Origin: Burkholderiales bacterium
Lineage (GTDB): Bacteria > Pseudomonadota > Gammaproteobacteria > Burkholderiales > Burkholderiaceae_E
Direction: 5' to 3'
Length of the DNA stretch: 64,000 nt
Assembly (NCBI GenBank): GCA_027487815.1
Contig: JAIYCW010000017.1
Coordinates: 248,001 to 312,000, forward strand
The notes beneath the pieces are model-generated. The model searched no databases. It saw nothing but the letters and a program-made list of their open reading frames with translations, and was not told the DNA's origin. Each line of letters starts with the position of its first letter. The first letter of the stretch is position 1. Of this stretch, positions 62,501-64,000 are shown one piece after another. The position numbers and the translations under genes were made by a program.

Positions 62501-64000
62501 CCAAAGAGGTGCTCACCGGAGCAGAAAAGCCAGCGGCGCCATCTTCGCGGTAGTACAGACGATTCGGGTCATTTAAAGCCAGGGCGAACTGAATCTGATC
62601 GACGCCCCCAACTCCGTTGGCCGTCAAATTCGCCGCGCTTATTGCCTCGCGCAAGGAGATCAGGCCATCAGCTCCCCGGTTGGCCACCAGGGCAGCAATA
62701 GAGGAGGTGTCACCATCAGCGACATCGGAAGTTGTGTCGACAACGATGATGTTGCGCGTGTCGTTATCGGTGTTGTTGAGAGCGACCGGGCTGATTGCAA
62801 GCGCTTGATAAGTGGCATCCGCGCTTGCCACCGAGAATTGCAAATTGAATCCGATGGTGCCATCGATAAACAGATCATCGCGGCCCGTGATGTCAACAAA
62901 CTGGGGCGTGCTCCAATTCAGGGTATCAAAGGTCAGGGAGGTGACTGAAAGCGTTGCCTCAGTTGTGTCCGAGAGGCTGAGCAACACGGTGACTGATGCT
63001 GTTGGCGGAGTGGCAAGGCTGATTTGTACTCGCGCGCTTGCTCCCGCCTCGGAAGTGATGTTACCGCCTACCAGCGACACATTCACTGCCGCCGCATCGG
63101 CAATCGTGCGATTGGCGGCAAGCTCCGAGGTACCGCTGTAGACTCCCGCACCGAGTTGACGGGTCGCTGTCGCGGTAACAAATGCACTTCCTGGTGGCCG
63201 TGTGAAACCCAGGTTGGAGAAACTTGCATTACCGCTCGCATCTGTAGTCACAACCGTCGCGCCGAGATAACTCAAAGCGCCGCCATATCCCCCGCCCTCC
63301 GATACCGACCCGCTGAAGAATTCAATACGGTACTGGGCGTTGGGTTCCGAGTTGATGGTACCGCTCACAAGAACGGTTCCAGCATTGCCCACCACCGAAC
63401 TGATAACCGGAAAATTCTGACCCGCATTCGGCCCGATATCCACATCCAGCGTATCGTTCGCCAAAACCGTGCCATTGGCTCCCAAGTCAATGGCTTGGGG
63501 TCCAAAGGAAAAAATGCGATTCCCCAGAATCGAATTGCTGGCTCCCGCACCTGCGGCCAGACTCACTCCACTTCCAGCAATATTCGCCAAGATGTTGCCC
63601 AGTCCGGCCGTGTCACTTCCCACTCTGGTGTTATCGGCTCCCGTCTCAATCACAATCCCGCTGCCAGTCAATCCAAGATTCAGCGTGCTTGCAAAATTAG
63701 TGCCTATTGCATTGCCCCAAATCAAGGTGCCATCGCTGCCGGTGCCCAATCGAATTGCCGTGGCGCTGGTGCCGATCTGATTGCCTTGCCCGATGCCACC
63801 AATCTGGGTGCCCACAGAATTTCGGATTGATATCGCATCACCGGGAGATCCCGAAAGAACATTGCCCAGAATCACGTTGTTATTCGACCCGCTGGTGATG
63901 TCAAGCAATGCACTTTCCCCGCCGAGCAATCCACTGCCGCTAAAGGTGTTGCCGAAAAGCAGATTGTTGTTGGCATTCGTGTAAAGCTCCACCGCATTGC
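56568..64000 (-). CDS. Giant surface protein: beta-helix, cadherin-like repeats, C-terminal membrane anchor (partial)
   Basis: The frame stays open past the right edge, so the N-terminus is missing; at least 2474 residues are present. Order: beta-helix region (about 1-200), Calx-beta-like segment (about 290-400), SLREAISAANLTAN boundary (about 440), second NosD-like beta-helix with GNxIGTDASG repeats (about 530-850), then about ten cadherin-like/VNDAP-linked domains (about 990-2195), a glycine-rich linker (2200-2245), and one hydrophobic helix at about 2394-2420 followed by a 50-residue acidic tail. The anchor style is one I recall from long repeat proteins in Burkholderiales. It resembles a large adhesin or exopolymer-binding protein, but no RTX, LapA or autotransporter signal is seen in the part present. 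Confidence 0.88.
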   Translation of the reverse strand, partial: NAVELYTNANNNLLFGNTFSGSGLLGGESALLDITSGSNNNVILGNVLSGSPGDAISIRNSVGTQIGGIGQGNQIGTSATAIRLGTGSDGTLIWGNAIGTNFASTLNLGLTGSGIVIETGADNTRVGSDTAGLGNILANIAGSGVSLAAGAGASNSILGNRIFSFGPQAIDLGANGTVLANDTLDVDIGPNAGQNFPVISSVVGNAGTVLVSGTINSEPNAQYRIEFFSGSVSEGGGYGGALSYLGATVVTTDASGNASFSNLGFTRPPGSAFVTATATRQLGAGVYSGTSELAANRTIADAAAVNVSLVGGNITSEAGASARVQISLATPPTASVTVLLSLSDTTEATLSVTSLTFDTLNWSTPQFVDITGRDDLFIDGTIGFNLQFSVASADATYQALAISPVALNNTDNDTRNIIVVDTTSDVADGDTSSIAALVANRGADGLISLREAISAANLTANGVGGVDQIQFALALNDPNRLYYREDGAAGFSAPVSTSLAEAAITDFDADYLAGTARSWWRIAPTSALPTISSGVSIEGFTQSGASLNRPVVELDGSATTGASGLRVNGASGFAISGLIINGFDQAGIDLNASQSASVVGNFIGTDASGTLAPGNGSSGVSVSGGSQNNAIGGLGNGNLISGNAGNGVTLTVGSINNSVVGNLIGVDASGQLALGNGQAGVAITVGSNTNTVSNNTISGNATQGVLIDNSNSNSLTGNLIGLASDGQTALGNAQGGVRISGTSSLNRVGDIGAGQGNVISANLGQAGVSLRGSASSNSVQNNFIGTLAVDPFAYSGNAVAGIEISGSASSNLIGGNLAGQGNTIALNDGAGIVVNGINALGNRLSGNRIYENTGLGIDLGANSVTLNDVNDADTGANSLQNFPSLISAVVNGTQLAIALSLNSAANRNYRIEFFDSPFPDASGFGQGEIYLGYVDVLTDGSGNVTGTYNIVVNAGFVGAYISATATDLATGSTSEFSQVVLASAFNNPPSLSGSGAISSYVENAAPVVISADIVVTDGDSTMLEGASIRIATGFIVGQDELVFADLPGITGVYDSSTGVLTLTGTASLADYTAALRSVGYENLSDAPGVSPRSIEFRVNDGFGLSNPYFVTVSVSAVNDAPDAPGTTSSGNEDSPSIPVVLTGTDIDGSVASFRITAPPGVGQLYVDAGLTTLVSIGADMTATANQLTLYFRPPLNFNGTLGYTFEARDNQGVYSAASVGAQIQVNPVNDGPTLTVPGPQITTEDTPVILPAMTVGDVDSGVLNVSIQASFGRVTADLTGGAVVSLGTNGSASFSLSGTIAQLNSALQALTYLPDLNLNGSDPLNITVSDGTGSTSRMVAVTINSVNDAPFIATPPSVTVTEVIASPISVISLSDPDSAGLAVRLTLSVVEGALAASPWAGVTIGGNSTNLVLTGSVADLNSLILGGALTYTSILNPTGPVTLSLTLDDLGNSGSGGALVSNTSMLLNVSNTSLPPVLVVPATLSILEDSVATFSASVSDVDGALQSLRIAVSSGSISLDLSAGAGISAGANNSAMVELSGTLAQINSALALITLVPAANFNGSITVVYTARDAEGGIDVDNTVVTVNAVNDAPSIGLPPGPYSVAEQGTLELRGTGLAIADPDAAASSLRLRVQVTEGRLSAAAGSSGILVLSGNGSSDLVITGSVMQINNWLGGTAGGTLNYLNASLNPSPSVMLDFTLNDQGNTGLGGPNLVTASTTINILTVDDPPSLNLPVTISAIEDTTTSLSLSIADVDSTLVSLSLQVGQGTLTLAGLAGATVSAGALGSTGFVLSGSVAQINAALSSLIYRADPDFSGADSLDVGVEDANTVVSGSVPIVVTAVNDPPVLSVPMSGWSATEDLSFYIDQVQVSDSDAGTAPIRLTLSSAQIRFFGVPGANVSISGNGSSTLVITATMDVLNAWLADFNLTGIGNPNFNGPAQIFFEVSDLGSSGLGGARLNTQSVAVVIDPVNDAPRITTPLQVVVNEDVATPVFASLQSALAFIEDVDGNTNVLRVSLAAERGTLSLGQITGLSFDGGSGVGNRAMSFTGTLADIQAAIRGLTFTSDPDYFGVARITVGVVDVSASLDGEDLRDSDAMNIDVRPVNDAPNGVVLRQPALVLEGSGAGTVVGDLAVSDVDDTTGFRFDLLDSASGRFAIDNMSGEIRVAGPGLLGFEEASRYVLNVRVSDAAGAIIERAITVQVGQFIVPGGTGGSGGTGTTSGSGGGVTPGGGVTPGPSPVAPSGGGIGGREDGESENWRGRAMGAVPSGGSSGRSAGVQKFLAGMAISPEPTSAQAQHAQQATRSDQFDGLGRLQGELQVHQLRGGGTESKNVGQVSAGMLRELRLADGETQQGRPAVWLSPTLSSASVVPVELEETTQAAGFKSYRIAVETVQVGGVFLTVGVVLWVARAGTLVAAMMTSIPTWKAMDPLVLLQDGDDEEQAWGETLNTEFGSEEAAISELLGGRTSFAHSAGQ
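57400..61020 (-). repeat. Tandem cadherin-like/VNDAP-linked protein repeats
   Basis: Roughly ten diverged domains of about 105-130 residues, each beginning with a short linker such as AVNDAPDAPG, PVNDGPTLTVPG, SVNDAPFIATPP, AVNDAPSIGLPPG, AVNDPPVLSVPM, PVNDAPRITTPL or PVNDAPNGVVLRQ. They contain calcium-site-like DxD/DxNDN-type pairs near the ends. The DNA copies are not identical, so they are old duplications and unlikely to recombine easily. Confidence 0.75.

Noticed and set aside
1-64000. tRNA, rRNA, insertion sequence, phage or defence genes
   Set aside because: Intergenic gaps were read for tRNA-like arms and terminal inverted repeats and no convincing case was found; no transposase, integrase or nuclease-type defence protein is encoded. 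A covariance-model scan would be decisive for small RNAs.

Overview
The window looks like a chromosomal segment of a betaproteobacterium, most likely order Burkholderiales. The pointers are the pepA-holC-valS block with a small linker gene before valS and lptFG divergent from pepA, Bug/TctC and TRAP solute-binding proteins, a PEP-CTERM protein with a sigma-54-type promoter, a two-domain anthraniloyl-CoA monooxygenase beside kynA, and moderately high GC. It is gene-dense. I see no rRNA, tRNA, CRISPR array, insertion sequence or phage gene. No stretch over 300 bases lacks a gene candidate.

Layout. 1-2.4 kb (minus): a dctPQM TRAP transporter, truncated at the left edge inside dctM. 2.4-6 kb (minus): ketopantoate-reductase-like protein, CysB-type LysR regulator and a family 39 glycosyltransferase, overlapping or nearly so. 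6.2-8.5 kb (minus): lptG and lptF of the LPS exporter, followed by a good intrinsic terminator. 8.5-14.8 kb (plus): pepA, holC, linker gene, valS and a patatin lipoprotein. 14.9-21.5 kb (minus): alaS, an MFS permease, a split chromate transporter, Nudix hydrolase, TusA-like protein and SDR. 21.5-23.3 kb: a small periplasmic Arg/Gln-rich protein and a PcaB-like enzyme.

23.3-30.6 kb (mostly plus): a DctS/DctR-like two-component system, tctB-tctA with a terminator, a fasciclin protein on the opposite strand, then a Bug binding protein whose stop overlaps a haloacid-dehalogenase gene. 30.9-37.1 kb (plus): gamma-glutamyltransferase, TraB/GumN lipoprotein, hydroxyisobutyrate-dehydrogenase-like enzyme, a DUF1499-FKBP fusion and glnS. 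37.1-42.4 kb: an MBL hydrolase, a DUF3108 protein, the PEP-CTERM protein behind a consensus sigma-54 promoter, a small HExxH protein, and a lemA-TPM-TPM operon. 42.5-45.5 kb: Sel1-repeat protein, pdxH, DUF72 protein and msrA.

45.5-50.4 kb is a tryptophan/anthranilate-type catabolic block: anthraniloyl-CoA monooxygenase-like gene divergent from kynA, ridA and gcdH, with a MarR-like inverted repeat between the divergent genes. A DHA2 MFS exporter follows. 52-54.9 kb (minus) is ppk2-codA-upp, a pyrimidine salvage string headed by a polyphosphate kinase. 55-64 kb (minus) is a diguanylate cyclase preceded by a very large beta-helix/cadherin-like surface protein that runs off the right edge. I found no plainly unprecedented defence or mobile system. 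The most informative signals are the sigma-54/PEP-CTERM promoter, the DUF1499-FKBP fusion with an internal start, the ppk2-codA-upp operon, the divergent kynA operator and the giant adhesin-diguanylate cyclase pair.
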